Of a stretch of 64,000 bases of DNA, positions 1 through 9,717 are shown one piece after another. Position 1 is the stretch's first letter; each line of letters starts with the position of its first letter. Origin of the DNA: Vibrio barjaei (GTDB taxonomy: Bacteria > Pseudomonadota > Gammaproteobacteria > Enterobacterales > Vibrionaceae). The DNA is taken from the NCBI RefSeq assembly GCF_001639065.2, contig NZ_LQXO02000033.1, positions 1 through 64,000 on the forward strand, in the 5' to 3' direction. The notes beneath the pieces are model-generated. The model worked only from the letters and a program-made list of their open reading frames with translations. It was not told the DNA's origin and ran no database searches. The position numbers were made by a program, and so were the translations under genes.

Positions 1-2
1 TC

Positions 3-1436
3 TCTATTGACGGTGAAGTGGAAGGTTGGTTCTCTGACGATACACCTAAGCGTTTCGAAGCATACGGCTGGCACGTAATCCCTGCAGTAGATGGTCACGA
101 TGCTGATGCAATCAATGCAGCGATTGAAGCGGCAAAAGCGGATCCACGTCCAACACTTATCTGTACTAAAACCATCATCGGTTTTGGTTCACCAAACAAA
201 GCAGGCTCGCACGATTGTCACGGTGCACCACTAGGTCACGACGAAATTGCAGCGGCACGCGAATTCCTAGGTTGGGAACACGGTCCATTCGAAATCCCAG
301 CTGATATCAAAGCACAGTGGGATGCAAACGAAGCGGGTAGTGCAAAAGAAGCAGCTTGGAACGAGAAGCTAGCGGCTTATGAAGCGGCTTACCCAGAACT
401 TGCAGCTGAGTTTAAGCGCCGTGTGAACGGTGAGCTTCCTGCTGTATGGGAAGCAGAAACAAGCAAGATCATTGCTGAGCTTCAAGCTAACCCAGCAAAC
501 ATTGCCTCACGTAAAGCGTCTCAAAATGCTCTAGAAGCATTCGGTAAGATGCTTCCAGAATTCATGGGCGGCTCTGCTGACCTAGCGCCATCAAACCTCA
601 CCATGTGGTCTGGCTCTCAGTCGCTAACGGCTGACGATGCGTCTGGTAACTACATCCACTACGGCGTACGTGAATTCGGTATGACGGCGATCATTAATGG
701 TATTGCTTTGCACGGTGGTTTCGTCCCTTACGGAGCAACATTCCTAATGTTCATGGAATACGCTCGTAACGCAATGCGCATGGCTGCATTGATGAAAGTG
801 CAAAACATCCAAGTTTACACTCACGATTCTATCGGTCTGGGTGAAGATGGTCCGACACACCAACCGGTTGAGCAAATCGCATCACTGCGCGTGACACCAA
901 ACATGAGCACATGGCGCCCATGTGACCAGGTTGAGTCTGCGGTTGCTTGGAAATACGCGATTGAGCGTAAAGACGGCCCAACATCGCTGATCTTCTCTCG
1001 TCAAAACCTAACGCAGCAAGATCGTGACGCTGAGCAGCTAGCAAACGTTGCTAAAGGTGGCTACATCCTGAAAGATTGCGAAGGCACGCCTGAGCTAATC
1101 CTTATTGCGACAGGTTCTGAAGTTGAGCTAGCAACAAACGCTTACGCTGAGCTAACGGCTGAAGGTAAGAAAGTACGCGTAGTGTCTCTTCCTTCTACTG
1201 ACGTATTTGACGCGCAAGATGAAGCATACCGTGAAGCAGTTCTTCCAGCGGCTGTGACTAAGCGTATCGCGGTTGAAGCAGGGATTGCCGATTACTGGTA
1301 CAAGTATGTTGGCTTCGGTGGCAAGATCATCGGTATGACGACATTTGGTGAGTCTGCACCAGCAGGCGAGCTATTCAAAATGTTCGGCTTCACGACTGAA
1401 AACGTTGTGGCGATCGCGAAATCGCTATTGGCATAG
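3..1436 (+). CDS. tkt: transketolase, 3' part (5' end outside window)
   Basis: Thiamine-diphosphate enzyme of the non-oxidative pentose phosphate pathway, moving two-carbon units between ketose and aldose phosphates in the cytoplasm. The frame is already open at base 3 and reads into the family segment [10 protein letters not shown], so about 185 N-terminal residues lie upstream; the GTG at 18 is an internal valine. Visible landmarks are [17 protein letters not shown], the pyrimidine-domain start [26 protein letters not shown], and [18 protein letters not shown], all close to E. coli TktA/TktB as I remember them. The C-terminus is complete. Vibrios often carry two transketolase genes; which copy this is cannot be decided here. 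Confidence 0.97.
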   Translation, partial: SIDGEVEGWFSDDTPKRFEAYGWHVIPAVDGHDADAINAAIEAAKADPRPTLICTKTIIGFGSPNKAGSHDCHGAPLGHDEIAAAREFLGWEHGPFEIPADIKAQWDANEAGSAKEAAWNEKLAAYEAAYPELAAEFKRRVNGELPAVWEAETSKIIAELQANPANIASRKASQNALEAFGKMLPEFMGGSADLAPSNLTMWSGSQSLTADDASGNYIHYGVREFGMTAIINGIALHGGFVPYGATFLMFMEYARNAMRMAALMKVQNIQVYTHDSIGLGEDGPTHQPVEQIASLRVTPNMSTWRPCDQVESAVAWKYAIERKDGPTSLIFSRQNLTQQDRDAEQLANVAKGGYILKDCEGTPELILIATGSEVELATNAYAELTAEGKKVRVVSLPSTDVFDAQDEAYREAVLPAAVTKRIAVEAGIADYWYKYVGFGGKIIGMTTFGESAPAGELFKMFGFTTENVVAIAKSLLA

Positions 1437-1821
1437 GTGACCTTGTACGGCATAAGAAGTGACAAGTTTCCTTTATGTCGTACAACCTGCCTCAAGAATC
1501 GAGAACCATCCCTTTCATCAATACACATTACATAATGTGATCTATTGAGCCATATTTACCCTCAGAGTGTTAATATTATTTAACTGTTCATGTACACCTA
1601 GAATGGTCAGTTTTTAAATAAGGCTATATTTCGATGGAAATATTTCATCTCTTGCCTAATTAATTACTGTATATCAGAAAATAACTGCGAATAATTTATC
1701 AGTGCTTCACATTAATCCTTCTGAGAAAGTATGTTATCTAGACATGGTTCACTATAAATGGAGAATAACGATATTTTGTTGTGTGTAATAAGTCGTAGAG
1801 CACTGCAGGAAACTAAATATA
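1437..1821. other. intergenic region, AT-rich
   Basis: 385 bases between transketolase and the small hypothetical gene. Apart from the hairpin at 1443-1485 I see no conserved motif or convincing reading frame; several AT-rich stretches could serve as promoters but none matches the consensus well. Confidence 0.5.
1443..1485 (+). terminator. hairpin after transketolase, possible transcript end
   Basis: Arms at 1443-1455 and 1473-1485 pair over 13 bp with one G-T wobble around a 17-base loop. It begins 7 bases after the transketolase stop. There is no T tract, so it may stabilise the mRNA 3' end rather than terminate on its own. Confidence 0.45.
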
Positions 1822-2115
1822 ATGTTCGAAACAACACGAATAAGATTGATGCTTCATATGGCAGATGTCTACATAAACGGTCCTTTGAGACTTAAAGGTG
1901 CCAAAAATATCCATAAACAACTCACCCGAAGCCAAGATCGAGCTTTAAATTCCTTGTTCAAACGATGGTCTCCAAGTCCTCTTCATGTATGGAACTTAGT
2001 CGATCCACATCATAAATTTGACACTGAAGAAATCAAAGTTATTGAGCAAGTGGTCACTATTGTCGGCGCTGATACGTTCCAAACAGATATAGATAAAGTA
2101 AAACAATTTCTATGA
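1822..2115 (+). CDS. hypothetical protein, 97 aa
   Basis: Not recognised. The product is a small soluble protein with a basic N-terminal half (about residues 20-50, rich in Lys/Arg) and an acidic, probably helical C-terminal half. There is no signal peptide, membrane segment or cysteine. An AGGA sequence at 1808-1811 sits about ten bases before the ATG, which supports translation; a second in-frame ATG at 1855 is possible but has no better site. It stands alone between transketolase and the opp operon, separated from oppA by about 185 bases. Confidence 0.5.
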   Translation: MFETTRIRLMLHMADVYINGPLRLKGAKNIHKQLTRSQDRALNSLFKRWSPSPLHVWNLVDPHHKFDTEEIKVIEQVVTIVGADTFQTDIDKVKQFL

Positions 2116-2301
2116 TAATAGAATGATTTATAGGTACTGATTGACATTAATATAATGTGATAAAAACGTTACCTATCTATCAAATTTCTTTAATGTGAAT
2201 AAGATTTATCTTTTTGTGTTACATCTTTGCGTAAAAAATACTTTTGAATCAAACGGAGTTAATTCTCCAGTTTAATCACAATTAAAAGATGCAGGCACAA
2301 C

Positions 2302-3936
2302 ATGTTAACTATTAATAAAACGAAAATAGCACTACTAATTAGTACGGGCATACTTAGCCCTACTATTGTTCAGTCATCCTATGCAGCTAACGTCCCAGCA
2401 GGAACTAAACTAGCGAAAAAACAAGAATTCGTACGAGGCAATGGCACAGAAGTAGCAACCATTGACCCTCAAAAGTCAGAAGGTGTTCCAGAGTCAAACG
2501 TCATTCGTGATCTGTTGGAAGGTCTGGTGACACAGGATGCCAATGGTGAAACCATTCCTGGTGTGGCCGAATCTTGGGATACTCCTGACAATAAGACCTT
2601 CACTTTCCACTTACGCCACAATGCAAAATGGTCCAACGGCGATCCTGTGACTGCGGGAGATTTCGTCTACAGTTTCCGTCGAGCTGTGGATCCGAAAACA
2701 GCGTCTCCTTACGCTTGGTATCTCTCTTCAACCAAGATGAAAAACGCGCAAGATATTATTGAAGGTAAGAAAGATATATCTGAATTAGGTGTTGAGGCCG
2801 TTGACGACTACACACTGAAAGTGACACTGGATACCGAAGTTCCGTATTTCGTTAAGATGCTGGCTCACACCACTATGATGCCAGTACATAAAGCGACAAT
2901 TGAAAAATGGGGCGAGAAGTGGACTAAACCGGAGCACTTTGTTGGCAATGGCGCATACCTTCCGGAAAAATGGGTGGTGAATGAGCGTTTAGAGCTGAAG
3001 CGAAATCCTAATTACTGGGACAATGAACATACAGTGATCAACAAAGTCACTTTCTTGCCTATTGAGGATCAAGTTGCTGAAATGAACCGTTTCCTGTCGG
3101 GTGAAATTCAGATGACTAACGAGGTGCCAAACGAGCATTTCCATCGCCTTCAAAAAGAGTATCCGCAGGATGTCGCCATCAAGGGCAACTTATGCAGTTA
3201 TTACTATCAGTTCAACGCAATGAAAGCACCGTTTAACGATGTAAGAGTCCGTAAAGCACTGTCTTATGCTATTGACCGTGACATTATCACTAAAGCCATT
3301 TTAGGGCAGGGACAGAAACCCGCCTACTTCCTAACGCCAGAAATCACCGCGGGATTTTCGCCACAATTGCCGGAATACGGCAAGCTAACGCAAAAACAAA
3401 GAGATGAGAAAGCGCGGGCGTTGCTGGCAGAGGCTGGTTACGATAAAGACCACCCGCTAGATTTCAGCCTGCTGTATAACACGTCGGGAAATCATAAGAA
3501 AATTGCGGTGGCTATTTCGTCGATGTGGAAGAAAAAACTCGGGGTTAATGTTCACCTGGAGAACCAAGAATGGAAGTCTTACCTAGCGAGTAGGGACCAA
3601 GGCAACTTTGACGTCACGCGTGCTGCGTGGTGTGGAGACTACAACGAAGCATCGACCTTCTTAACTTTGATGATGAGCGATAACGTCAATGGTGGTGTTC
3701 ATTATAAGAGTCCAGCTTATGATGCCATTATCGACAAAGCCCTCAACTCAAAATCCGAGTCTGAGCGCACTCAGCTCTACTATGACGCAGAGGCACAGCT
3801 GTCGAAAGACATGCCTTTAGCTCCAATCTATCAATACGTGACGACACGTCTCGTTTCACCTCAACTTGGCGGTTATCCCGAAGGGAACGCGGAAGACAAG
3901 ATCTACGCAAAAGACCTTTACATCAAAGCTAAGTAA
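2302..3936 (+). CDS. oppA: oligopeptide-binding protein OppA (periplasmic)
   Basis: Solute-binding protein of a peptide ABC importer, family 5 (SBP_bac_5). The first 29 residues form a Sec signal peptide ending near SSYA-AN, without a lipobox, so the protein should be free in the periplasm. The mature part has the family landmarks: GTEVATIDPQKSEGVPE near the N-terminus, then LRHNAKWSNGDPVTAGDFVYS, and the WCGDYNEASTF segment in the C-terminal lobe. The length of 544 residues matches E. coli OppA (543). An AGG lies six bases before the ATG. It is the first gene of oppABCDF and, as is usual, is followed by an intercistronic hairpin that would let it be made in excess over the membrane parts. 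Confidence 0.95.
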   Translation: MLTINKTKIALLISTGILSPTIVQSSYAANVPAGTKLAKKQEFVRGNGTEVATIDPQKSEGVPESNVIRDLLEGLVTQDANGETIPGVAESWDTPDNKTFTFHLRHNAKWSNGDPVTAGDFVYSFRRAVDPKTASPYAWYLSSTKMKNAQDIIEGKKDISELGVEAVDDYTLKVTLDTEVPYFVKMLAHTTMMPVHKATIEKWGEKWTKPEHFVGNGAYLPEKWVVNERLELKRNPNYWDNEHTVINKVTFLPIEDQVAEMNRFLSGEIQMTNEVPNEHFHRLQKEYPQDVAIKGNLCSYYYQFNAMKAPFNDVRVRKALSYAIDRDIITKAILGQGQKPAYFLTPEITAGFSPQLPEYGKLTQKQRDEKARALLAEAGYDKDHPLDFSLLYNTSGNHKKIAVAISSMWKKKLGVNVHLENQEWKSYLASRDQGNFDVTRAAWCGDYNEASTFLTLMMSDNVNGGVHYKSPAYDAIIDKALNSKSESERTQLYYDAEAQLSKDMPLAPIYQYVTTRLVSPQLGGYPEGNAEDKIYAKDLYIKAK

Positions 3937-3962
3937 TCATTGTTAAAAAGTCAGCAAGGACT

Positions 3963-3984
3963 CTGTATGTGATCGTACATGCAG
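3963..3984 (+). other. intercistronic hairpin between oppA and oppB
   Basis: CTGTATGT at 3963-3970 pairs with ACATGCAG at 3977-3984 (eight pairs, one G-T) around a six-base loop. The alternative oppB ATG at 3979 lies inside the right arm, which argues for the downstream start at 4024. Such hairpins commonly protect the message of the binding protein. Confidence 0.55.
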
Positions 3985-4023
3985 TGTCCTTCTGTTATTC
4001 ATAATTTCAAACTGGACACGTTT

Positions 4024-4944
4024 ATGATTAAGTTCATCATGAAGCGGATATTGGAAGCAATACCAACGTTATTGGTGTTGATCACCGTATCTTTTTTTCT
4101 GATGCGTTTTGCACCGGGTAACCCTTTTTCAAGTGAACGCCCACTTCCCCCTGAAGTCATGGCAAATATTGAAGCTAAATATGGCCTAGACAAGCCAGTA
4201 TTTGAGCAGTACACGACCTACCTATCTAATGTCCTCCATGGAGATTTTGGTCCCTCATTCAAGTATCAAGATTACACGGTTAACGAATTGATCGCTGTGG
4301 CACTGCCGGTATCGGCGAAAGTGGGGTTAGTCGCGTTTATCTTTACCCTCATTATGGGAGTCACAGTCGGTACGATTGCCGCCTTAAAGCAAAATACCTG
4401 GGTCGATTACACCATTATGTCGACCGCGATGTTAGGTGTCGTGATGCCATCCTTCGTGTTAGCTCCGGCACTGATTTACTTGTTCTCACTGCACTGGCAC
4501 CTGTTTCCAGCAGGGGGGTGGCACGACGGTGGTCTGAAGTACATTGTACTACCCGTTATCGGGATGTCGCTTTTGTATGTGGCGACCTTCGCTCGTATCA
4601 CTAGAGGCAGCATGATAGAAACGCTCAACAGTAATTTCATTCGTACAGCGCGAGCCAAAGGGCTGAGTTATTCCTACATCGTTCTTAAGCATGCGTTAAA
4701 GCCTGCTTTACTGCCTGTAGTGTCGTATATGGGGCCTGCTTTTGTCGGTATTATTACTGGCTCCGTTGTTATCGAAACTATTTTTGGCTTACCGGGTATC
4801 GGCAAGCTGTTTGTTAACGCGGCTTTTAACCGAGACTATTCGTTAGTGATGGGGGTGACCATTCTGATTGGTTTCCTCTTCATTCTATTCAACGCCATCG
4901 TGGATATTTTGCTTGCGATGATCGACCCGAAAATTCGTTACTGA
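4024..4944 (+). CDS. oppB: oligopeptide ABC transporter permease OppB
   Basis: First inner-membrane permease subunit of the Opp importer, about six transmembrane helices. I place the start at 4024 (MIKFIMKRILEAIPTLLVL) because this matches the N-terminus of OppB proteins; the longer frame from 3979 adds 15 untypical residues and its ATG is in a hairpin arm. The DppB/OppB features are visible: MRFAPGNPF after helix 1, and the cytoplasmic EAA-like loop 'RTARAKGLSYSYIVLKHALKPA' region near residues 208-230. Length is 306 residues, as in E. coli. The stop at 4942-4944 is followed at once by the oppC ribosome site. Confidence 0.95.
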   Translation: MIKFIMKRILEAIPTLLVLITVSFFLMRFAPGNPFSSERPLPPEVMANIEAKYGLDKPVFEQYTTYLSNVLHGDFGPSFKYQDYTVNELIAVALPVSAKVGLVAFIFTLIMGVTVGTIAALKQNTWVDYTIMSTAMLGVVMPSFVLAPALIYLFSLHWHLFPAGGWHDGGLKYIVLPVIGMSLLYVATFARITRGSMIETLNSNFIRTARAKGLSYSYIVLKHALKPALLPVVSYMGPAFVGIITGSVVIETIFGLPGIGKLFVNAAFNRDYSLVMGVTILIGFLFILFNAIVDILLAMIDPKIRY

Positions 4945-4955
4945 GGAAGTGAGTG

Positions 4956-5858
4956 ATGCTAACGAAAAAAGAAAACTTGGAAGCTGTCGAGAAGTTTTCA
5001 GAAAGTTTAGAAATTGAAGGTCGAAGCTTGTGGCAAGACGCGCGAATTCGTTTTATGCGCAACAAAGCTGCGATGGTGAGTTTGTTGATTCTGTTTGTAA
5101 TGACCATGGCAGTGATTTTCCTTCCTATGGTTGCAAGTTACACCTTTGATGATACGGATTGGTATGCCATGCACGCTGCACCAAGTGCAGAGCACTGGTT
5201 TGGGACGGATAGCTTAGGGCGAGATCTCTATGTGCGAACGCTAATCGGTGGACGTATTTCATTGATGGTTGGTGTGCTCGGTGCACTGGTTGCTGTGCTC
5301 ATTGGGACTTTGTATGGGGCGACCTCTGGATTTATTGGCGGCAGAGTGGACCGCGTTATGATGCGTGTGCTTGAAATTCTCTATGCAGTGCCATTTATGT
5401 TTCTGGTGATCGTGTTAGTAACCTTCTTTGGTCGCAACATCGTGCTGATTTTTGTCGCTATCGGCGCAATTGCCTGGTTGGACATGGCTCGAATTGTACG
5501 TGGCCAAACGTTAAGTCTTCGTAGTAAAGAGTTTATCGAGGCGGCTCATGTCAGTGGTGTGAGCAACTGGCGAATCATTACACGGCATATTGTGCCGAAT
5601 GTATTGGGTATTGTTGCGGTTTATTCGACGCTACTTATTCCGAGCATGATTTTAACCGAGTCGTTTTTATCGTTTCTTGGATTAGGCGTGCAAGAGCCAA
5701 TGACAAGTTGGGGCGCGCTGCTGCAGGAAGGGTCCCAGACAATGGAAGTGGCTATTTGGCAACTGGCTTTCCCTGCTATTTTCATGGTGGTCACACTATT
5801 TTGCTTTAACTACGTTGGCGATGGTCTTCGTGACGCGCTGGATCCAAAAGACAGATAG
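4956..5858 (+). CDS. oppC: oligopeptide ABC transporter permease OppC
   Basis: Second permease of the Opp importer. The N-terminal OppC_N domain carries a long cytoplasmic lead (SLWQDARIRFMRNKAAMVS) and first membrane helix, then the HWFGTDSLGRDLYVRTL motif typical of OppC/DppC and the core permease domain with the EAA loop near FIEAAHVSGVSNWRIITRHI. A GTG at 4953 and ATG at 4956 are adjacent; the ATG is taken because GAGG at 4944-4947 is then eight bases away. 300 residues, about six membrane helices. Twelve bases separate it from oppB. Confidence 0.95.
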   Translation: MLTKKENLEAVEKFSESLEIEGRSLWQDARIRFMRNKAAMVSLLILFVMTMAVIFLPMVASYTFDDTDWYAMHAAPSAEHWFGTDSLGRDLYVRTLIGGRISLMVGVLGALVAVLIGTLYGATSGFIGGRVDRVMMRVLEILYAVPFMFLVIVLVTFFGRNIVLIFVAIGAIAWLDMARIVRGQTLSLRSKEFIEAAHVSGVSNWRIITRHIVPNVLGIVAVYSTLLIPSMILTESFLSFLGLGVQEPMTSWGALLQEGSQTMEVAIWQLAFPAIFMVVTLFCFNYVGDGLRDALDPKDR

Positions 5859-5877
5859 TCGTGACTAAGGAAAAATA

Positions 5878-6849
5878 ATGAGTTTATTAGATGTAAAAGA
5901 TCTGCGAGTTGAGTTTAAGACGCAGGATGGCTTAGTAACGGCCGTGAATGACCTCAATTTCGCGTTAAACCAAGGCGAAACGTTGGGGATCGTCGGCGAG
6001 TCTGGTTCCGGTAAGTCACAAACCGTTTTCTCGATTATGGGTTTACTGGCAAAGAATGGCATTGTCTCCGGTAGTGCTAAATTTGAAGGTCGTGAAATTC
6101 TTAATCTGTCTGAAAAAGAACTGAATAAAGTTCGTGCAGAACAGATTGCAATGATCTTCCAAGACCCAATGACTTCTCTCAATCCATACATGAAGGTCAG
6201 TGACCAATTGATGGAAGTCCTGATGCTGCACAAAGGGATGGGTAAAGCGGAGGCGCTGGAAGAATCTGTGCGTATGCTGGAGGCGGTGAAGATTCCTGAA
6301 GCCCGTACTCGTATCTCCATGTACCCTCATGAATTTTCAGGAGGCATGCGCCAACGCGTGATGATCGCCATGGCTCTTTTATGTCGCCCTAAGCTGTTGA
6401 TCGCTGATGAGCCCACCACTGCGTTGGACGTAACTGTTCAGGCGCAGATCATGGACCTATTGAATGAGCTTAAAACTGAGTTCAATACGGCGATCATTAT
6501 GATTACCCATGATTTGGGTGTAGTCGCTGGTTCCTGCGACAAGGTATTGGTCATGTATGCAGGCCGTACCATGGAGTATGGGACTGTGGATGATATTTTT
6601 TATAACCCAAGTCATCCTTATGCAGAGGGGCTGCTTAAGGCTATTCCTCGATTGGACACGGAAGGGGAGATACTTCCTACTATTCCCGGCAATCCACCTA
6701 ACTTGCTTCGCTTACCACCGGGCTGTCCGTATCAAGAACGTTGCCACCGTGCTATTCCGCAGTGCAGCGTTACGGCGCCAGCGTTAGAGAACTTTGCCGA
6801 TAATCGCCAGCGTGCCTGCTTCTCTGATTGGGAGACTTGGACCAAATGA
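5878..6849 (+). CDS. oppD: oligopeptide ABC transporter ATPase OppD
   Basis: First nucleotide-binding subunit of the peptide importer, energising transport at the cytoplasmic face of OppBC. Walker A GESGSGKS spans residues 40-47, the signature FSGGMRQR residues 153-160, and Walker B LLIADEPT residues 173-180, followed by the H-loop ITHDLG. The C-terminal oligopeptide/dipeptide extension with [16 protein letters not shown] is present and complete. AGGAAA seven bases upstream of the ATG gives a good start. It overlaps the next gene by four bases (ATGA), indicating translational coupling. Confidence 0.95.
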   Translation: MSLLDVKDLRVEFKTQDGLVTAVNDLNFALNQGETLGIVGESGSGKSQTVFSIMGLLAKNGIVSGSAKFEGREILNLSEKELNKVRAEQIAMIFQDPMTSLNPYMKVSDQLMEVLMLHKGMGKAEALEESVRMLEAVKIPEARTRISMYPHEFSGGMRQRVMIAMALLCRPKLLIADEPTTALDVTVQAQIMDLLNELKTEFNTAIIMITHDLGVVAGSCDKVLVMYAGRTMEYGTVDDIFYNPSHPYAEGLLKAIPRLDTEGEILPTIPGNPPNLLRLPPGCPYQERCHRAIPQCSVTAPALENFADNRQRACFSDWETWTK

Positions 6850-7841
6850 ATGCTATGAAAGATAACAAAAACCTGCTTTTAGATGTAAAACAGCTCAAAG
6901 TACACTTCAGCATTGCTTCGAAATCCGCATGGCCATGGAGTAAGGCTTCTCAGTTGAAAGCGGTCGATGGAGTCAATGTCCGTCTTTATGAAGGAGAAAC
7001 ACTCGGAGTAGTAGGTGAGTCAGGTTGCGGTAAATCCACATTCGCACGAGCGATAATTGGTTTAGTTGAAGCTACCGATGGTGAGGTGGTCTGGCTTGGG
7101 AATGACCTTACTAAAATGCACTCTGTGCAGCGCAGGGAGACGCGCAAGGAAATCCAGATGATTTTCCAAGATCCGCTGGCGTCTCTCAATCCTCGCATGA
7201 CAGTAGGAGATATCATTGCTGAGCCCCTAGAGACATTTTATCCAGAGCTTGGCAAACAAGAAGTGAAGCAACGCGTTAAAGAAATGATGGCGAAAGTAGG
7301 TTTATTACCCAATGTGATTAACCGCTACCCCCATGAGTTTTCTGGTGGCCAGTGTCAGCGTATCGGTATTGCCCGAGCACTGATTTTGCGTCCCAAAATG
7401 ATCATCTGCGATGAGCCAGTATCAGCATTGGATGTATCGATTCAAGCGCAGGTGGTGAATTTATTGAAAGCGCTACAAAAGGAGCTAGGACTGAGTTTGG
7501 TCTTTATTGCTCACGATCTGTCAGTAGTCAAACACATTTCAGACCGCGTGTTGGTGATGTACTTAGGGAACGCGGTAGAGTTGGGAGAGGCAGAGGCGTT
7601 GTTTGATGAGCCAAAGCATCCTTATACTCGAGCCTTGATGTCAGCGGTACCAATACCAGATCCTCACATTGAGCGCTCGAAAACCATCGAGATGTTGGAA
7701 GGGGATTTGCCTTCTCCAATCAACCCTCCTTCAGGTTGTGTTTTCCGCACCCGCTGTCCACTAGCCAATGAAACCTGCGCCAAGGAAAAGCCGATATTAA
7801 CTGGTGACGAAGTGCACTCGGTATCTTGCCTTTTAGCATAA
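6846..7841 (+). CDS. oppF: oligopeptide ABC transporter ATPase OppF
   Basis: Second ATPase of the Opp importer. Walker A GESGCGKS at residues 57-64, signature FSGGQCQR, Walker B MIICDEPVSALD and H-loop IAHDLS are all intact. The C-terminal cysteine extension ends in RTRCPLANETC. The start at 6846 overlaps the oppD stop as ATGA; a TTG at 6828 gives a longer frame but no family-like residues. A terminator-like hairpin begins seven bases after the stop, so this is the last gene of the operon. Confidence 0.94.
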   Translation: MNAMKDNKNLLLDVKQLKVHFSIASKSAWPWSKASQLKAVDGVNVRLYEGETLGVVGESGCGKSTFARAIIGLVEATDGEVVWLGNDLTKMHSVQRRETRKEIQMIFQDPLASLNPRMTVGDIIAEPLETFYPELGKQEVKQRVKEMMAKVGLLPNVINRYPHEFSGGQCQRIGIARALILRPKMIICDEPVSALDVSIQAQVVNLLKALQKELGLSLVFIAHDLSVVKHISDRVLVMYLGNAVELGEAEALFDEPKHPYTRALMSAVPIPDPHIERSKTIEMLEGDLPSPINPPSGCVFRTRCPLANETCAKEKPILTGDEVHSVSCLLA

Positions 7842-7847
7842 GAAAAC

Positions 7848-7871
7848 GGCGGCAGTTACCCTGCCGCCTTT
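7848..7871 (+). terminator. terminator of oppABCDF
   Basis: GC-rich stem GGCGGCAG (7848-7855) with CTGCCGCC (7861-7868), five-base loop, followed by TTT. Directly downstream of oppF. The T run is short, so efficiency is uncertain. Confidence 0.75.
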
Positions 7872-8035
7872 ATGAAACTTTTTATCGCCTTCATACTTAA
7901 CTTAAACTCAGTCTTATCAATCAGTTCTACCACTATTGTTCCGATAGTACGGGTAGGATGTAACTCGGTGATTCAGCACTGTACTGGTGTTATATCAATG
8001 TTATGATGACACTTTGTGTTAGCGCCGGAGATACT

Positions 8036-9034
8036 ATGTCTAAACCACTTAACGAATGTATTGTGCCTATGTATCCAACGATACAGGCTCTGGATGTAGA
8101 AGGTTTAGAACCGGGTGAGCATAAATTTTGGTTTGCGGTTGCTACCGACGCCATAGGTCATCCCCAGACGTTGCCCGTTCGTGTGTTCAAGGGCGCTCGC
8201 CCTGGAAAACGAATTATGATTACCGCTGGTATTCATGGTGATGAGCAAAATGGGATCCTAACGGCTCAGCAGTTGGCTAGAGAGCTAATTGGTAAAATGA
8301 ATGCCGGTACCGTCACCATTGTGCCGACAGTGAACCTGTCTGGGATCGCACGCCACAGTCGAGATTACCACTCCGCTGCTCCGGATAGTTCCACTTCTAA
8401 TTTGAATCGCGTTTTCCCCGGCAGCCCAGACGGCGATGATGCGAATCGTTTTTCGCACAGCCTTTGGACCAACCTTCTTCAGCCCAACGCAGATCTAGCC
8501 GTTGATCTACATTCCCAGACTTCTGGCGCAGCGTATCCACTGTATGTGTTTGCTGATTATCGACTTGATGACGCCATTCGAATGGCGCGTCTGCTGAACC
8601 CCGATATTATTTTAAACGACCCAGGGGATCCTGGCATTCTTGAAACTGCGTATAACCGAGCAGACATTCCCTCAATTACGATTGAAGTTGGCGTAGGGCG
8701 CTATTCTGACCTAAACATGGTGCAACGTGCGGTAGATGGGGTGCTGAATATTCTGCGCTCGTATCAGTTAATTGATGGTGAAGTGGTGCCGCAAACTTTA
8801 CCTTGTACTGAGGGCGAGCAAATTGTCAGTATTCGAGCGAATCAAGGCGGGTTTGTGATCAGCCATGTTGAGTTGCTCGATAAGATATCAGAAGGTCAAA
8901 AGGTAGCGACGCAATACAACAGTTTCGGTGATGTTATAGAAGAGTACTTGTCATCTTCAGACGGCGTGGTGATTAGTCACAATGTAGAGTCGGTAAGAGC
9001 ACCGGGTTCACTGCTTGTTCGGTTAATTAGATAA
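8036..9034 (+). CDS. M14-type zinc amidohydrolase, succinylglutamate desuccinylase/aspartoacylase family
   Basis: Cytoplasmic zinc hydrolase that removes an acyl group from an N-acyl amino acid or related substrate. Zinc and catalytic residues visible are H67 and E70 in AGIHGDEQNG, the histidine of VDLHSQ near residue 160, and the glutamate of ITIEVG near residue 228. A C-terminal beta-barrel-like part follows (about 245-332). The start at 8036 has GGAG six bases upstream; the longer frame from 8003 lacks one. It follows oppABCDF after a terminator and about 165 bases, so a role in processing imported peptides or acylated amino acids is possible but only inferred from position. The true substrate cannot be read from the sequence. 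Confidence 0.85.
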   Translation: MSKPLNECIVPMYPTIQALDVEGLEPGEHKFWFAVATDAIGHPQTLPVRVFKGARPGKRIMITAGIHGDEQNGILTAQQLARELIGKMNAGTVTIVPTVNLSGIARHSRDYHSAAPDSSTSNLNRVFPGSPDGDDANRFSHSLWTNLLQPNADLAVDLHSQTSGAAYPLYVFADYRLDDAIRMARLLNPDIILNDPGDPGILETAYNRADIPSITIEVGVGRYSDLNMVQRAVDGVLNILRSYQLIDGEVVPQTLPCTEGEQIVSIRANQGGFVISHVELLDKISEGQKVATQYNSFGDVIEEYLSSSDGVVISHNVESVRAPGSLLVRLIR

Positions 9035-9083
9035 CTGTGCGTTTCGAGTGCTCTACGATACGATAGTTTCAAATAGCGGCCAC

Positions 9084-9113
9084 AAAAAAGCTCTCTGAAT
9101 AGAGAGCTTTTTC
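9084..9113. terminator. bidirectional terminator
   Basis: Stem AAAAAGCTCTCT / AGAGAGCTTTTT (9085-9096, 9101-9112) with a GAAT loop, followed by a T run on the plus strand and, because of the A run, also on the minus strand. It sits between two convergent genes and can serve both. Confidence 0.9.
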
Positions 9114-9134
9114 ATGATTTCAAAATGCAAATTA

Positions 9135-9389
9135 TTAACTCAGCAAAATAGAGGTTTCTAAAAGGTGCTGAGCGTTATCTAGTAGCTGTGGGTAACTATT
9201 CATGATTTGCTTAAATTTGTCATCGATAGAGTCTATGCAAATCAAAGAGTTGAACATCTCTACTGCCTGATCAGGATTAACACTCAGTGTGTTCTTGAGT
9301 GCTTCCAAATTGATATGGTTAGCGTGTTCCACTCTTGTGATTGCTGTGTCGACCATATCGAAGGTAATAGAGTTTATATTTTGTGTCAT
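9135..9389 (-). CDS. small hypothetical protein, 84 aa
   Basis: Not recognised. The chain is short, acidic and predicted helical throughout (for example NPDQAVEMFNSL and DDKFKQIMNSYPQLLDNAQHLLET), without signal peptide or membrane segment. I choose the ATG at 9389; a GTG at 9401 gives four more residues and neither has a clear ribosome site. It is convergent with the hydrolase gene and shares its terminator. Helical make-up suggests a small adaptor or chaperone-like protein, but nothing more can be said. Confidence 0.55.
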   Translation of the reverse strand: MTQNINSITFDMVDTAITRVEHANHINLEALKNTLSVNPDQAVEMFNSLICIDSIDDKFKQIMNSYPQLLDNAQHLLETSILLS

Positions 9390-9717
9390 CGGATAGGTCA
9401 CTTATATAGTTTTTACTAGAAAAAAGTAAGTCCAGTGCGTTTCGATGATACTGGATAAAAAGTGAGTTTCTTATGACTAAGATCATGTCTTGTTTGATTT
9501 TAGGCAGGACGACGCATAAACACCCTGCTACAACTTAGAAGGAGCAGAACAAGTATTAGTGAGTTTAGTTCGGGATAAATTTTATGAATCCATTCACAAG
9601 ACTAATTAAAGTTGATATTATCAACCATATTCTAAAGCTAATCCTATGCTACTGACACAATCTGGTCATATCAGCATCGACTAGTACGCCCCTAAATCTT
9701 TCCAAATAAAGAGCTTT
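9390..9717. other. intergenic region upstream of the ABC exporter
   Basis: About 330 bases between divergent starts (small protein at 9389, exporter at 9718). It must hold promoters for both directions. I see no operator-like palindrome or strong consensus promoter in it. Confidence 0.4.

Noticed and set aside
3979..4023. Upstream ATG for oppB
   Set aside because: It lies in a hairpin arm and adds 15 residues not found in OppB proteins.
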